From assembly GCA_035503515.1 (NCBI GenBank), contig DATJTJ010000176.1, forward strand, positions 1 to 64,000: a DNA stretch of 64,000 nucleotides. Reading direction: 5' to 3'. The notes under the pieces were generated by a model that saw nothing but the letters and a program-made list of their open reading frames with translations, made no database searches and was not told the origin of the DNA. The stretch's first letter is position 1, and the number at the start of each line of letters is the position of its first letter. Origin of the DNA: DAIDKA01 sp035503515. Its GTDB lineage: Bacteria > Pseudomonadota > Gammaproteobacteria > Steroidobacterales > Steroidobacteraceae. The translations under genes were made by a program, and so were the position numbers. Below, in pieces: positions 53,775 to 63,757 of the stretch.

Positions 53775-56396
53775 TTGGACGCACCGACAACCCGCTCAGG
53801 CGCCGGCCTGCGTGTAATCCCATACCTCTGGGTACCCGCCCTCTTCATTGCTGTCGGGCTCCTGGCCGATTTCCTGCAGCTCGTGGGGGCGGCCTTCGCA
53901 TACGTGATCGCCGTGCTGGTCTGCCTGACGCTGCGGTCACCCCTTCTGCCGCTCATCGTCGCAGCCACCGCCACGCCAGCGGCGGCCTCGAGCTATTTCC
54001 TCTCGCATGCATTGGGTGTCCGTCCCATCTTCGTGGTTGCGGTACGCATCGCGATGGTGTGGATCACGGCGCTGCTGGTGTCACGCGAGCTGCGCCAGGC
54101 CGCCGCGCGGGAGCGCACCCAGGATGACCTGCGCGATGCCCGTCGGCTCGCCGCCGAGAAGCTCAGCGAAATCGAGACGCTGTATGGCATAGCGCCGGTG
54201 GGAATGATGGTTCTCGACCGGCGACTGCGCTGCATCCGCATGAACGAGAAGATGGCGCAGCTCATGGGTGTGCGGGCGGAGGCAGCCCTCGGCAGGCAAT
54301 TGCGCGACTTCCTCCCGGCCGAACTGGCCGGACTGCTGGAACCTACGGCGCGACACGTCTTCGAATCGGGGCAGGGCGTCGAGAACGTGGAGGCGGCTGT
54401 CGGTACCGGAACCGGCTCGTCGCAGTGGCTGCTGGGGTTCCATCCCTGGACCAGTTCCGGTGAAGTGCACGGCGTGCAGGCCATCGTCCAGGACGTCACG
54501 GAGCGCAGGCACATTGAGCAGGCCCGGTCGCAGATCAAGAGCACGCTCGACCTGGCGCTGCAGGCGGGCAGGGCGGGAACTTTCGATTGGGACATCAGGA
54601 ATGACGTCAACCTCTGGTCCGACCAGTTGCTGGAACTCTACGGCATCAGGCCGGAGGAATTCGGTCAGAAGAGGGCCGACTGGGGAGCCGCGGTGCTTGC
54701 CGAGGACCGGGCACAGGCACTGGCCGCCCTGGAGCGCTCGCTCAGGAGTGGACGCTTCGAGGCGGAATTCCGGATCGTCCGTCGCGATACCGGCGAGCTG
54801 CGCTGGATGCACGGTGCCGGCCAGGTTTTCTTCGAGGACGAGAGCCCCGTCCGGATGGTCGGCATCAATGTCGACATTACCGAACAGAAACGCATCGAGG
54901 CCGCACTGGCGACCCGGACCGAGGAATTGCGCCGGACCTTCGATGCAACGCCCACCGGGCTGGCCCGCTGCAGCAGGGACTTGCGCTATCTCTCCGCCAA
55001 TACCGGATATGCCCGCATCATCGGCATACCCGTCGAGGGCATCGTCGGCTACGGCATCGCCGACGTACTGGGAACAGAAGCGTTCGAGGCGATGCGCCCC
55101 CACATCGGGGCAGTGCTCGGCGGCCAGTCGGTCGAATACGAGAGTTCCATCGTTTCCCGATCATCCGGTCCGCGGCTGCTGCAGACTGCATTCACGCCCT
55201 GGCGGGAGCCGGACGGCACCGTCAGCGGCTGGATCGCCTCCGTCACCGACGTTACCGCGAGGCAGGCAGCCGAGGAGAAACTGCGGACCGCCAATCGCCA
55301 GAAGGACGAGTTCCTGGCCATGATGGCGCATGAGCTGCGCAATCCCTTGGCTCCGATCCGCAACGTCGCCGAGCTGCTCGGCCGGCGGCTCGAGTCGCAG
55401 CCGGATGCGGCGCCGCTGCTTGCGATCCTGCACCGCCAGAGCGACCAGCTGACGCGTCTCGTCGATGACCTGCTCGATGTCTCGCGCATTTCCCAGGGCC
55501 GCATCAACCTGCGGATGCAGAGCATCGACATAGCGGTGGTGCTGGACCAGGCCGTCGAAACGATCCGCCCGCTGGTGGCCGAGAAGTCCCATCAGTTGCG
55601 GATCCGCAAGCCACTGTTCCCGGTCTACGTCAACGGAGATACCGCACGGCTGGTGCAGAGCCTGGGCAATGTCCTGCACAACGCCGCCAAGTACACCGAC
55701 GCGGGCGGTGAGATCGATGTGGACATTCAGCAGTCGGCAGGGGAGGTGCGGATTGCCGTGCGCGACAGTGGCACTGGCATCGCACCCGATCTGCTGCCGA
55801 ACGTCTTCGATCTGTTCGTGCAGAGCCCCCGCACCCTGGACCGCTCCGAGGGCGGTCTGGGGATCGGGCTCACGGTGGTGAAACAGCTGGTGCAGATGCA
55901 CGGGGGCACGGTGCTCGCGCAAAGCGAGGGCCAGGGCCGCGGTTCCACGTTCACCCTCTGTCTGCCCTCGGCGCCTCCTCCGGGCCCTGCCACGACCCGC
56001 GAGGTCCGCGTCAAAGCGGCTCCCCGCCGCATCCTGGTCGTCGACGACAACCGGGATGCCGCGGACTCACTGGCGATCATCCTGCGGCTCGAGGGACACG
56101 AGGTGTCCACGGCCTACGGCGCCCGCGCCGCGCTCGACGTGGCCCAAAAGCTGACGCCAGAGGTCGTGTTGCTCGACATCGGCCTGCCCGTCATGGACGG
56201 CTACGAAGTCGCGCGCCGGCTGCTCGCCAGGGCGGACGGCCCTGCGCCGCGGGTCATTGCGCTCACCGGATATGGGCAGTCGGAGGATCGTACCCGTGCC
56301 CTGGCTGCCGGTTTTGCCGGGTATCTGACCAAGCCGGTCGACCACGACGTGCTGAACCAGATGATCGCGGACGAACCCCGCGAGCGGCGCGCCTGA
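53775..56396 (+). CDS. Hybrid sensor histidine kinase with PAS domains and a receiver
   Basis: This 873-residue protein has about four N-terminal membrane helices (residues 15-110), three PAS-type domains (about 125-500), a HisKA domain with MMAHELRNPLAPI (phospho-acceptor His), an HATPase domain (NVLHNAAKYTDAGG, GGLGIGLTVVKQL) and a C-terminal receiver with VVLLDIGLPVMDGYE (phospho-acceptor Asp). No HTH output follows, so it passes phosphate on or controls itself. The start is a TTG at 53775. It is the neighbour of, but not clearly in one operon with, the lipid regulon downstream. Confidence 0.9.
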   Translation: MDAPTTRSGAGLRVIPYLWVPALFIAVGLLADFLQLVGAAFAYVIAVLVCLTLRSPLLPLIVAATATPAAASSYFLSHALGVRPIFVVAVRIAMVWITALLVSRELRQAAARERTQDDLRDARRLAAEKLSEIETLYGIAPVGMMVLDRRLRCIRMNEKMAQLMGVRAEAALGRQLRDFLPAELAGLLEPTARHVFESGQGVENVEAAVGTGTGSSQWLLGFHPWTSSGEVHGVQAIVQDVTERRHIEQARSQIKSTLDLALQAGRAGTFDWDIRNDVNLWSDQLLELYGIRPEEFGQKRADWGAAVLAEDRAQALAALERSLRSGRFEAEFRIVRRDTGELRWMHGAGQVFFEDESPVRMVGINVDITEQKRIEAALATRTEELRRTFDATPTGLARCSRDLRYLSANTGYARIIGIPVEGIVGYGIADVLGTEAFEAMRPHIGAVLGGQSVEYESSIVSRSSGPRLLQTAFTPWREPDGTVSGWIASVTDVTARQAAEEKLRTANRQKDEFLAMMAHELRNPLAPIRNVAELLGRRLESQPDAAPLLAILHRQSDQLTRLVDDLLDVSRISQGRINLRMQSIDIAVVLDQAVETIRPLVAEKSHQLRIRKPLFPVYVNGDTARLVQSLGNVLHNAAKYTDAGGEIDVDIQQSAGEVRIAVRDSGTGIAPDLLPNVFDLFVQSPRTLDRSEGGLGIGLTVVKQLVQMHGGTVLAQSEGQGRGSTFTLCLPSAPPPGPATTREVRVKAAPRRILVVDDNRDAADSLAIILRLEGHEVSTAYGARAALDVAQKLTPEVVLLDIGLPVMDGYEVARRLLARADGPAPRVIALTGYGQSEDRTRALAAGFAGYLTKPVDHDVLNQMIADEPRERRA

Positions 56397-56405
56397 CTGA
56401 ACTGC

Positions 56406-56430
56406 ATCCGGATCCCTGCGGCGTCCGTAT
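56406..56430 (+). promoter_or_regulatory. Predicted ECF sigma promoter, copy 1
   Basis: ATCCGGATCC (56406-56415), eight bases, then TCCGTAT (56424-56430). The same two blocks with the same 8-base spacer recur before the desaturase gene at 58923, followed in both by NTGC. The GGATCC block resembles -35 elements and CCGTAT -10 elements of ECF promoters. Transcription would start near 56437, just at the ATG at 56440, so this message may be leaderless. Confidence 0.7.
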
Positions 56431-56439
56431 ATGCCGGAC

Positions 56440-57108
56440 ATGCAGCCCCTGTTGCGTTCCCTTGCCGCGCCTCTTGCCATCGCCCTGTGGTCGGCAGGCG
56501 GTGCCCGGGCTGCTCCCGACCCCGCCGCCCACCCCACGCAGCGCTGGCATTTCCGGGTTCTGCTCGATGGCAAACCGATCGGGACACATGACTTTGCGGT
56601 CACGACCGCGGAGTCGCATCTTGAAGTCGACGGTCACGCGCGGTTCAGGGTGACCGTACTGGGCATTCCGGTGTACCGCTACGAGCATTGGGACCAGGAG
56701 ACCTGGCAGCAAGGTTGCCTGACCCGCATCGACGCCCGAACGGATGACAACGGCCACAGGTTGAGCGTTTCCGGCGCACGGACCGCTTCCGGCTTCGCGC
56801 TGCATTCGTCGCAGGGTGACACGACGCTGCCGGGTTGCGTCGGTACCTATGCCTATTGGGATCGGGATCTTCTCGACCGGACGCAGCTGCTGAACGCGCA
56901 GACGGGCCGTTACGACCCCGTGACGGTCAAGCATCTCGGTGACGGCACGATCCGCCTCGGGAATCATTTGGTCGCGGCCACTCATATCCGGATCGAGGGC
57001 GGCTCACTGCACATCGATGTGTGGTACCGCGACGACGACGGTGTCTGGGTGGCACTCGAATCCCCCACGCAACAGGGGCGTCTGCTCCGCTATGAACTCG
57101 ATCAGTAG
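56440..57108 (+). CDS. DUF6134-like exported protein
   Basis: This 222-residue protein has a signal peptide (MQPLLRSLAAPLAIALWSAGGARA) and a beta-rich mature part typical of DUF6134, with HFRVLLDGKPIGTHDFAV near the N-terminus and THIRIEGGSLHIDVWYRDDDG near the end. These proteins often accompany lipid-modification genes, but no reaction is known. The start at 56440 is preferred to 56431, because the promoter-like motif ends right there. It is the first gene of the lipid regulon and overlaps the lipocalin gene by 17 bases. Confidence 0.75.
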   Translation: MQPLLRSLAAPLAIALWSAGGARAAPDPAAHPTQRWHFRVLLDGKPIGTHDFAVTTAESHLEVDGHARFRVTVLGIPVYRYEHWDQETWQQGCLTRIDARTDDNGHRLSVSGARTASGFALHSSQGDTTLPGCVGTYAYWDRDLLDRTQLLNAQTGRYDPVTVKHLGDGTIRLGNHLVAATHIRIEGGSLHIDVWYRDDDGVWVALESPTQQGRLLRYELDQ

Positions 57109-57646
57109 GTTTCAACACCTGGCCGCGATGGCCATGGCCGTCATCGCGGTCGCGGGCCTCGCGGCCTGTCGCACGCGACCCCCGTTGGGGGTAGTGCCGA
57201 CCCTGGACGTCCCGCGGTTCATGGGGCGCTGGTACGTCATTGCGTGCATCCCCACCTGGATCGAGCGCAATGCCTACGCCGCCACGGAAACGTACGAGCG
57301 TGATGCGAAGGGTCGTATTCTCACGACATTTACCTTCAGGAAAGGGGGGCTGCACGGACCAACGAGGTCCTACCACCCCCTGGGATTCGTGGCCCCGGAC
57401 AGCGGCGGGGGTCTGTGGGGCATGCAGTTCATCTGGCCGATCCGTGCCGACTACCGCGTGATGTACGTGGACCCGCAGTACCGTTTGACGCTCATCGGCC
57501 GCAATCGGCGCGATTACGCCTGGATCATGGCGCGCACGCCGCGGATCAGTGCAGAGCAATATCAGCAAATGGTCGCATTGCTCAAGGAGGCGGGCTACGA
57601 TACCGACGCACTCCGGCGCGTGCCACAGTTGGATGGCGATGGCTGA
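57092..57646 (+). CDS. Outer-membrane lipocalin (Blc-like) lipoprotein
   Basis: This 184-residue protein has a lipobox (VAGLAAC, Cys about residue 27) and the lipocalin signature FMGRWYVIACIPT, then the second conserved block with GGLWGMQFIWPIRADYRVMYVD. Blc-like lipocalins bind fatty acids or lysophospholipids at the outer membrane under envelope stress. It lies between the DUF6134 and sigma-factor genes, overlapping both, so it is part of the same stress regulon. Confidence 0.9.
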   Translation: MNSISRFQHLAAMAMAVIAVAGLAACRTRPPLGVVPTLDVPRFMGRWYVIACIPTWIERNAYAATETYERDAKGRILTTFTFRKGGLHGPTRSYHPLGFVAPDSGGGLWGMQFIWPIRADYRVMYVDPQYRLTLIGRNRRDYAWIMARTPRISAEQYQQMVALLKEAGYDTDALRRVPQLDGDG

Positions 57647-58187
57647 ACCACCGTCGATCGAAGCTCTGCTGTCGCAGATTGCCCTCGGCGATCGGGCGGC
57701 GTTCGAGGCCCTCTACCGGGCCACGGCCGATCGCCTGTTCGGCATCTGCCTGCGGGTGCTGAACAACCGTGCCGAGGCGGAGGAGGTGCTGCAGGAAGTG
57801 TTCGTCAGCATCTGGCGCAAGGCCGCGCAGTTCGATGCGCAACGCGCCGGCGCACTGACCTGGCTGGGCATGATGACGCGCAATCGCTGCATCGACCGGC
57901 TGCGCGAAGAGGCGGTGCGCGGCGCCGCAGGCTCGATCGCCCTCGCGACCGACATCCCCGATCCCGACGCCTCTCCCGCGCAGGAGGCGGAGGCGCAGAT
58001 CGATCGGCGGCGACTGGAAGCTTGCGTGGAACAGCTGGAGGACAGGCGCCGCTCGCTCATCCGTTCGGCATTTTTCGAAGGCAGTACCTATGAGGAACTG
58101 GCCGCCAGGGTCCAGGCGCCCCTGGGCTCGGTGAAGAGCTGGATCCGTCGTGGACTGCTGCAACTGCGGGCGTGCCTTGAATCATGA
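57639..58187 (+). CDS. ECF RNA polymerase sigma factor
   Basis: This 182-residue protein has region 2 (ALYRATADRLFGICLRVLNNRAEAEEVLQEVFVSIW) for the -10 element and region 4 (FFEGSTYEELAARVQAPLGSVKSWIRRGLLQLR) for the -35 element. It is closest in style to SigK/RskA-type pairs. The start is ATG 57639 (57633 also possible). It overlaps the gene of its anti-sigma factor by 4 bases. It most likely reads the two matching promoter motifs at 56406 and 58923, including the one that drives its own operon. Confidence 0.93.
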   Translation: MAEPPSIEALLSQIALGDRAAFEALYRATADRLFGICLRVLNNRAEAEEVLQEVFVSIWRKAAQFDAQRAGALTWLGMMTRNRCIDRLREEAVRGAAGSIALATDIPDPDASPAQEAEAQIDRRRLEACVEQLEDRRRSLIRSAFFEGSTYEELAARVQAPLGSVKSWIRRGLLQLRACLES

Positions 58188-58918
58188 GCAGTCGACCGCC
58201 CTCTGCAGAGGATCCGGACTCCGGCCAGGCCGGGCCTCCGGATGATGAGACGCTGGCCGGCGAGCTGGTGCTGGGCGTGCTGGACAGGGACGCCCGACGT
58301 CAGGCGCAGGAGCGCAGCCGCCAGGAATCCGGGTTTGCCGCCCGGGTCGCCGGGTGGGAAAGACGCCTGGCACCCTGGCTCGCGGAAGTGGCGCCCGTGG
58401 CCGTGCCGCCGGACCTTTGGTCGCGGCTGCGCTCCCGGCTCGGATGGCAGGAAAGCCGCCCCCGCCATGGTCTATGGAACAGCCTGGCGCTGTGGCGCAC
58501 CGCGACGGCGCTCGCCGTGCTGGTCGCGATTGCACTGTGGGCGGTCCACCGGCCAACGCCGGTGAATGAGGCGGCCCTGACCAAACCGGTGACGCCGCTG
58601 GCACAGACAAACGGCGCCGTCGGCTGGCTCGCCTCGGTGGACCGGGCGGCAGGCACGGTGCTCATGGTGCCGGTCCCGCGCGCCGCCGATGCGCAGGGTC
58701 GCATTCCGGAACTGTGGGTGATCCCAGCCGGTGGCCCGCCGCTGTCGCTCGGAGCCATCTCGATCAGCCGTTCGCACACGGTCACGGTGCCCGCTGCTGC
58801 GCGCGCGGCGCTGGGGGCACCGGGCTCGGTCCTGGCCGTCACGCTGGAGCCGCCCGCGGGGGTTCCACACCGCGCCCCGAGCGGGCCGGTCATTGCCCAG
58901 GGCGCCATCCGCAGCTAG
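58184..58918 (+). CDS. RskA-type anti-sigma factor
   Basis: This 244-residue protein has an N-terminal sigma-binding helix part (ETLAGELVLGVLDRDARRQAQ), one transmembrane helix (about residues 103-123, WRTATALAVLVAIALWAVHR) and a periplasmic beta-rich domain with ELWVIPAGGPPLSLGAI, the RskA family signature. The zinc-binding His-Cys motif of ChrR-type anti-sigma factors is not seen. It holds the sigma factor inactive at the inner membrane until a periplasmic signal or proteolysis frees it. Confidence 0.9.
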   Translation: MSSRPPSAEDPDSGQAGPPDDETLAGELVLGVLDRDARRQAQERSRQESGFAARVAGWERRLAPWLAEVAPVAVPPDLWSRLRSRLGWQESRPRHGLWNSLALWRTATALAVLVAIALWAVHRPTPVNEAALTKPVTPLAQTNGAVGWLASVDRAAGTVLMVPVPRAADAQGRIPELWVIPAGGPPLSLGAISISRSHTVTVPAAARAALGAPGSVLAVTLEPPAGVPHRAPSGPVIAQGAIRS

Positions 58919-58922
58919 CTGA

Positions 58923-58947
58923 ATCCGGATCCACCGCCGATCCGTAT
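58923..58947 (+). promoter_or_regulatory. Predicted ECF sigma promoter, copy 2
   Basis: ATCCGGATCC (58923-58932), an 8-base spacer, then TCCGTAT (58941-58947), 33 bases before the desaturase ATG. Seventeen of the 17 fixed bases agree with the copy at 56406, while the spacer bases do not, which is the pattern of a sigma-factor site and not of a recent duplication. Confidence 0.72.
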
Positions 58948-58980
58948 GTGCAACAGGAATGCACCAACGGAGATCGGGGG

Positions 58981-59901
<921 letters not shown>

Positions 59902-59905
59902 CCGC

Positions 59906-61168
59906 ATGCGCATCGCCGTCGTCGGTTCCGGAATCGCCGGGTTGGCCAGCGCGTGGCTGCTGGGGGAGCACCATGAGGTGACCCTGTTCGAGGCGAACGA
60001 CTACCTGGGTGGGCATACACACACGCACTGCGTCACCCTCGGCGAGGAGCGTCTTACGGTGGATACCGGGTTCATCGTCCACAACCCGCGCCACTATCCG
60101 CTCCTCAGCCGCATGTTCGCGCAGCTCGGTGTGCAGACGGAGCCCACGACCATGAGCTTTTCGGTGCGCAACGAGCGCACGGGGCTCGAGTACAAGGCGG
60201 CGACGCTGCGCTCGCTGTTCTGCCAGAAGCGCAACCTGTTCTCGCCGCGGTTCCACGGCATGCTGCGGGACATCGTGCGGTTCTACCGTGAAGCACCGCG
60301 GCTGCTCGATCAATCTGAGCCGGGACCGGCCCTGGGCCAGTATCTGCAGTCGGCAGGGTACGGGGACGCGTTCGGCGAAGACCATCTGATTCCGATGGCC
60401 GCCGCGCTCTGGTCGGCGCCGCCCGCCGAAGTCCTGGAGTTTCCGGCCTCGTTCCTGGTGCGCTTCATGGCCAACCACGACATGCTCCGCCTGGGCGCCC
60501 GGCCTTGCTGGCGCGTCGTGCGGGGCGGCTCGGCGAGCTATGTGCGTGCACTCGAGAAGTGCTGGCGGGTCGCCGTGCGCCGTTCGTGCGCCGTCACTTC
60601 GGTGCGCCGGGTGGCGGGCAGGGTGGCCGTCCAGAGCGCTGCCGGCAGCGGACTCTTTGATCACATCGTCCTCGCCTGCCACAGCGACGAGGCATTGCGG
60701 CTGCTGAGCGATGCGACCCCGCAGGAGCGTCGCGTCCTGGGCGCGATCCGCTACCAGCCCAACGCCGTGGTGTTGCATACGGATGCCACGTTCCTGCCCC
60801 GCCGTCCGCAGGCCTGGGCCGCCTGGAATGCGCTCGTCCCCAGTGAGCGAGGACAGCCGGCGACCGTCAGCTACCTCATGAACCAGCTCCAGGGCCTGAA
60901 GGCGCGGCAACCGCTCATCGTCACCCTGAACCCCACGCGCCCCGTGGCTCCGGAGCGGATCCTTCGGCGGATGAACTACTCCCACCCGCTGTTTACCCCC
61001 GGGGCCATCGCCGCCCAGGGCCAGAAGGCAACCCTGCAGGGACAGCGCGGCACCTGGTTTGCGGGTGCGTACTGGGGCTTCGGATTTCACGAGGATGGGC
61101 TGCGCAGCGCCGTCGAAGTGGCCGAGGCCCTCGGAGTGCAGTGGCAGCAGATGGCGGTGGCCTCATGA
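59906..61168 (+). CDS. FAD-dependent oxidoreductase (amine-oxidase fold)
   Basis: This 420-residue flavoprotein starts IAVVGSGIAGLASAWLLGEHHEVTLFEAND, the classical Rossmann dinucleotide site with the acidic ribose contact, and ends with ...GTWFAGAYWGFGFHEDGLRSAVEVAEAL, the second FAD contact. It belongs to the phytoene-dehydrogenase/amine-oxidase-like group that repeatedly occurs beside DUF1365 and cyclopropane synthase genes. It likely oxidises a modified fatty acyl chain. It begins 4 bases after the desaturase stop and overlaps the DUF1365 gene. Confidence 0.88.
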   Translation: MRIAVVGSGIAGLASAWLLGEHHEVTLFEANDYLGGHTHTHCVTLGEERLTVDTGFIVHNPRHYPLLSRMFAQLGVQTEPTTMSFSVRNERTGLEYKAATLRSLFCQKRNLFSPRFHGMLRDIVRFYREAPRLLDQSEPGPALGQYLQSAGYGDAFGEDHLIPMAAALWSAPPAEVLEFPASFLVRFMANHDMLRLGARPCWRVVRGGSASYVRALEKCWRVAVRRSCAVTSVRRVAGRVAVQSAAGSGLFDHIVLACHSDEALRLLSDATPQERRVLGAIRYQPNAVVLHTDATFLPRRPQAWAAWNALVPSERGQPATVSYLMNQLQGLKARQPLIVTLNPTRPVAPERILRRMNYSHPLFTPGAIAAQGQKATLQGQRGTWFAGAYWGFGFHEDGLRSAVEVAEALGVQWQQMAVAS

Positions 61169-61947
61169 GTGCAGCGCCGAGGCTTCGAAGCGCAGTATAC
61201 GAGGGCCGCGTCCGGCACCATCGACATGCGCCCCGGTCGCATTTGTTCAGCTACCGCATGGCGCAGCTCTACCTGGACCTCTCGGAACTGGAGACGATAT
61301 TCGCCGGGCACCTGTTGTGGTCGGTCGGCCGGCCGAACGTGGCGCAGTTCCGGCGCGCCGACTACCTCGGCGGCGAGGGCCCGCAGCCCTTGGCCGATGC
61401 CGTCCGCGAGCGGGTGCAGGACGCGCTGGGCCGGCGTCCGCAGGGAGCCATCCGGCTGCTGACCCACCTGCGCTACGCGGGCTATGTCTTCAATCCGGTC
61501 AGCTTCTACTACTGCTTCGATGGCGGCGGGGCCCTCGACAGCATCGTGGCCGAGATCACCAATACGCCCTGGGGCGAGCGTCACAGCTACGTGCTCGATG
61601 CCCGCAATGCCGAGTGCGTCAATGGCGTGTTCCAGTTCGAATCCGCCAAGGCCTTTCACGTCTCACCGTTCATGCCCATGGAGCGCCAGTACCGCTGGCG
61701 ATTCGGTGTTCCCGGCGAGCGGCTGCAGGTGCACATGCAGGTGCGCCGGGCTGAGCATCGCGACTTCGATGCGACGCTGCTCCTGCACCGCCATGAGCTG
61801 AACGCCCGATCACTGCGGCGGGTGCTGCTGGCATATCCACTGATGACGGCGCAGGTGACCTCGGCCATCTACTGGCAGGCCCTGCGCCTGTGGCTCAAGC
61901 GCATCCCCGTTTACCCCCACCCGCGCGCCGCGGCGAGGTCCCGATGA
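61165..61947 (+). CDS. DUF1365 family protein
   Basis: This 260-residue protein follows the DUF1365 pattern: VYEGRVRHHRHAPRSHLFSYRM near the N-terminus, HLRYAGYVFNPVSFYYCFD in the middle and FHVSPFMPMERQYRW further on. Its conserved His and Tyr residues suggest an enzyme, but no reaction is proven to my knowledge. It overlaps its FAD-oxidoreductase and cyclopropane-synthase neighbours by 4 bases each, so all act in one pathway. Confidence 0.9.
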   Translation: MSAAPRLRSAVYEGRVRHHRHAPRSHLFSYRMAQLYLDLSELETIFAGHLLWSVGRPNVAQFRRADYLGGEGPQPLADAVRERVQDALGRRPQGAIRLLTHLRYAGYVFNPVSFYYCFDGGGALDSIVAEITNTPWGERHSYVLDARNAECVNGVFQFESAKAFHVSPFMPMERQYRWRFGVPGERLQVHMQVRRAEHRDFDATLLLHRHELNARSLRRVLLAYPLMTAQVTSAIYWQALRLWLKRIPVYPHPRAAARSR

Positions 61948-63203
61948 ACGCCATTCCCGATGCATTGGAATCGTCCGTAACGATGGGTCGGCGTCCGCTG
62001 CTGCGCCATGGAGTGCCGCGCGCGCTGGTGTTGCGCCGGTTGCGGCAGCTGCAGGGCGGCTATCTGGTGGTAGAGGAGCGCCACGGGCGCTACGGGTTCG
62101 GCGACCCTGACGCGCCGCTGCGGTGCCGGGTCCGGGTGCATGATCCGTCACTCTACGAGGCGCTTGCCCTGCGCGGCAGCGTGGGGGCCGGCGAGGCATA
62201 CATGGACGGCTGCTGGGAATGTGATGACCTGGTCGCGCTGATCCGGCTGCTGGTTCTCAACCGCGACGTTCTGGATGGCCTCGAGCGCGGCTTCGCCCGA
62301 CTCGGGGCCGCAGCACTTCGGCTCTGGCACCGGCTGCGCCCGAATACCCTGACCGGCAGCCGCCGCAACATCGCGGCGCACTACGATCTCGGCAACCCGT
62401 TCTTCGCGCAGTTCCTGTCGCAGGACCTGATGTACTCCTCGGCCATTTGGGAAGGGGCTGATGCCACTCTCGAGCAGGCCTCGACGCGCAAACTCGTGAG
62501 GATCTGCGAGCGATTGCAGCTTGCGGCCTCGGACCACGTGCTGGAGATCGGGACGGGATGGGGTGGGTTCGCGCTGCATGCGGCCCGGTACCATGGCTGC
62601 AGGGTCACGACGACCACCATCTCGCAGGAGCAATACCGGCTGGCACGGGACCGCGTGCGCGCCGCGGGGCTGGAGCGACAGGTCACGGTGCTGCTGCAGG
62701 ACTACCGGCAGCTGACCGGCGTGTACGACAAGCTGGTGAGTATCGAGATGATCGAGGCCGTGGGCGCATCGTTCCTGCCCCACTTCTTTGCAAAGGTGGG
62801 ACAGCTGCTCAAGCCTTCGGGCCTGGCCCTGCTGCAGGCCATCACCATCGAGGATCACCGTTACGCCCAGGCGCTCGCCTCGGTCGATTTCATCAAGCGC
62901 CATGTCTTCCCGGGCAGCTTCATTCCCTCCATCGCCGCGATGCTCGAGGCCAAAACCGGGGTGAGCGACCTGGCACTCGTGCATCTTCAGGACTACGGCT
63001 CGTCCTATGCGCGCACGCTGGCCGCGTGGCGCGCCAACTATCACCGCAACCTGGATGAAGTACGTCGACTGATGCCCGATGAGCGCTTCATCCGGCTCTG
63101 GGATTTCTATCTTGCCTACTGCGAGGGCGGCTTCCGGGAGCGGGCCATCGGCGTCGCACAGCTGCTGTTCGCGCGCCCCGGCTATCGCCCGCCGCCAGGC
63201 TGA
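61944..63203 (+). CDS. Cyclopropane-fatty-acid synthase-like methyltransferase
   Basis: This 419-residue protein has the SAM-binding motif VLEIGTGWGGFA (about residue 199), the SIEMIEAVG motif with the conserved Glu, and a C-terminal RLWDFYLAYCEGGF. It transfers a methyl or methylene group from SAM onto an unsaturated acyl chain of a phospholipid. In this gene set, as in ECF-controlled sets of other proteobacteria, the product may be a methylated or furan-type fatty acid instead of a simple cyclopropane. Confidence 0.92.
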   Translation: MNAIPDALESSVTMGRRPLLRHGVPRALVLRRLRQLQGGYLVVEERHGRYGFGDPDAPLRCRVRVHDPSLYEALALRGSVGAGEAYMDGCWECDDLVALIRLLVLNRDVLDGLERGFARLGAAALRLWHRLRPNTLTGSRRNIAAHYDLGNPFFAQFLSQDLMYSSAIWEGADATLEQASTRKLVRICERLQLAASDHVLEIGTGWGGFALHAARYHGCRVTTTTISQEQYRLARDRVRAAGLERQVTVLLQDYRQLTGVYDKLVSIEMIEAVGASFLPHFFAKVGQLLKPSGLALLQAITIEDHRYAQALASVDFIKRHVFPGSFIPSIAAMLEAKTGVSDLALVHLQDYGSSYARTLAAWRANYHRNLDEVRRLMPDERFIRLWDFYLAYCEGGFRERAIGVAQLLFARPGYRPPPG

Positions 63204-63208
63204 ACGTC

Positions 63209-63757
63209 GTGTTGGCGCTGCTCAACTTCATCGGCTACGAGGCCGTATGGTTCACGGCGGTGATCGGCGCGGGCGCCGGCTGGAACTACCCAGGCGTCGT
63301 GGCTGCCGCTGTGTTCGCGACCGTGCAGCTGTCGGTGTCACGCATGTGGTCCGCGGACCTGCAGCTCGCCGGTGCCGCGCTGCTGGTGGGTATGCTGGCG
63401 GATGGCCTGCTCGCACACAGCCACCTGCTGCGTTACGCCGCCGCCTCCACGGCGCTGCCGCCGGGCGGTGCCCCCGTGTGGATCCTGTCGCTGTGGGTGG
63501 CCTTTGCCCTGACGCTGAATCATTCGTTGAAGTGGGTGGTGCAGCGGCCGCCGCTCGCCATCTGCCTCGGAGTCTGCGGCGGACCTCTCGCCTACCTCGC
63601 CGCGGCGCGGGTGGCCGCAGCGGTGCAGTTCAGTCCACCGGCATGGCGGGCGCTCGCCATACTGGCGGCGCAGTGGGCGGCTGCCATGGCCCTCTTCTGT
63701 ATCCTGCATCGGCTACAGGCCCGCGCACCGGCACAGCATGCCGCGGTGGCGCCATGA
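63209..63757 (+). CDS. DUF2878 membrane protein
   Basis: This 182-residue protein has about five or six hydrophobic helices and matches the DUF2878 type, a family nearly always seen beside DUF1365 and cyclopropane synthase genes. Function unknown; it could place or transport a lipid product. The start is GTG at 63209 or TTG at 63212. It overlaps the DUF1295 gene by 4 bases. Confidence 0.82.
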   Translation: MLALLNFIGYEAVWFTAVIGAGAGWNYPGVVAAAVFATVQLSVSRMWSADLQLAGAALLVGMLADGLLAHSHLLRYAAASTALPPGGAPVWILSLWVAFALTLNHSLKWVVQRPPLAICLGVCGGPLAYLAAARVAAAVQFSPPAWRALAILAAQWAAAMALFCILHRLQARAPAQHAAVAP

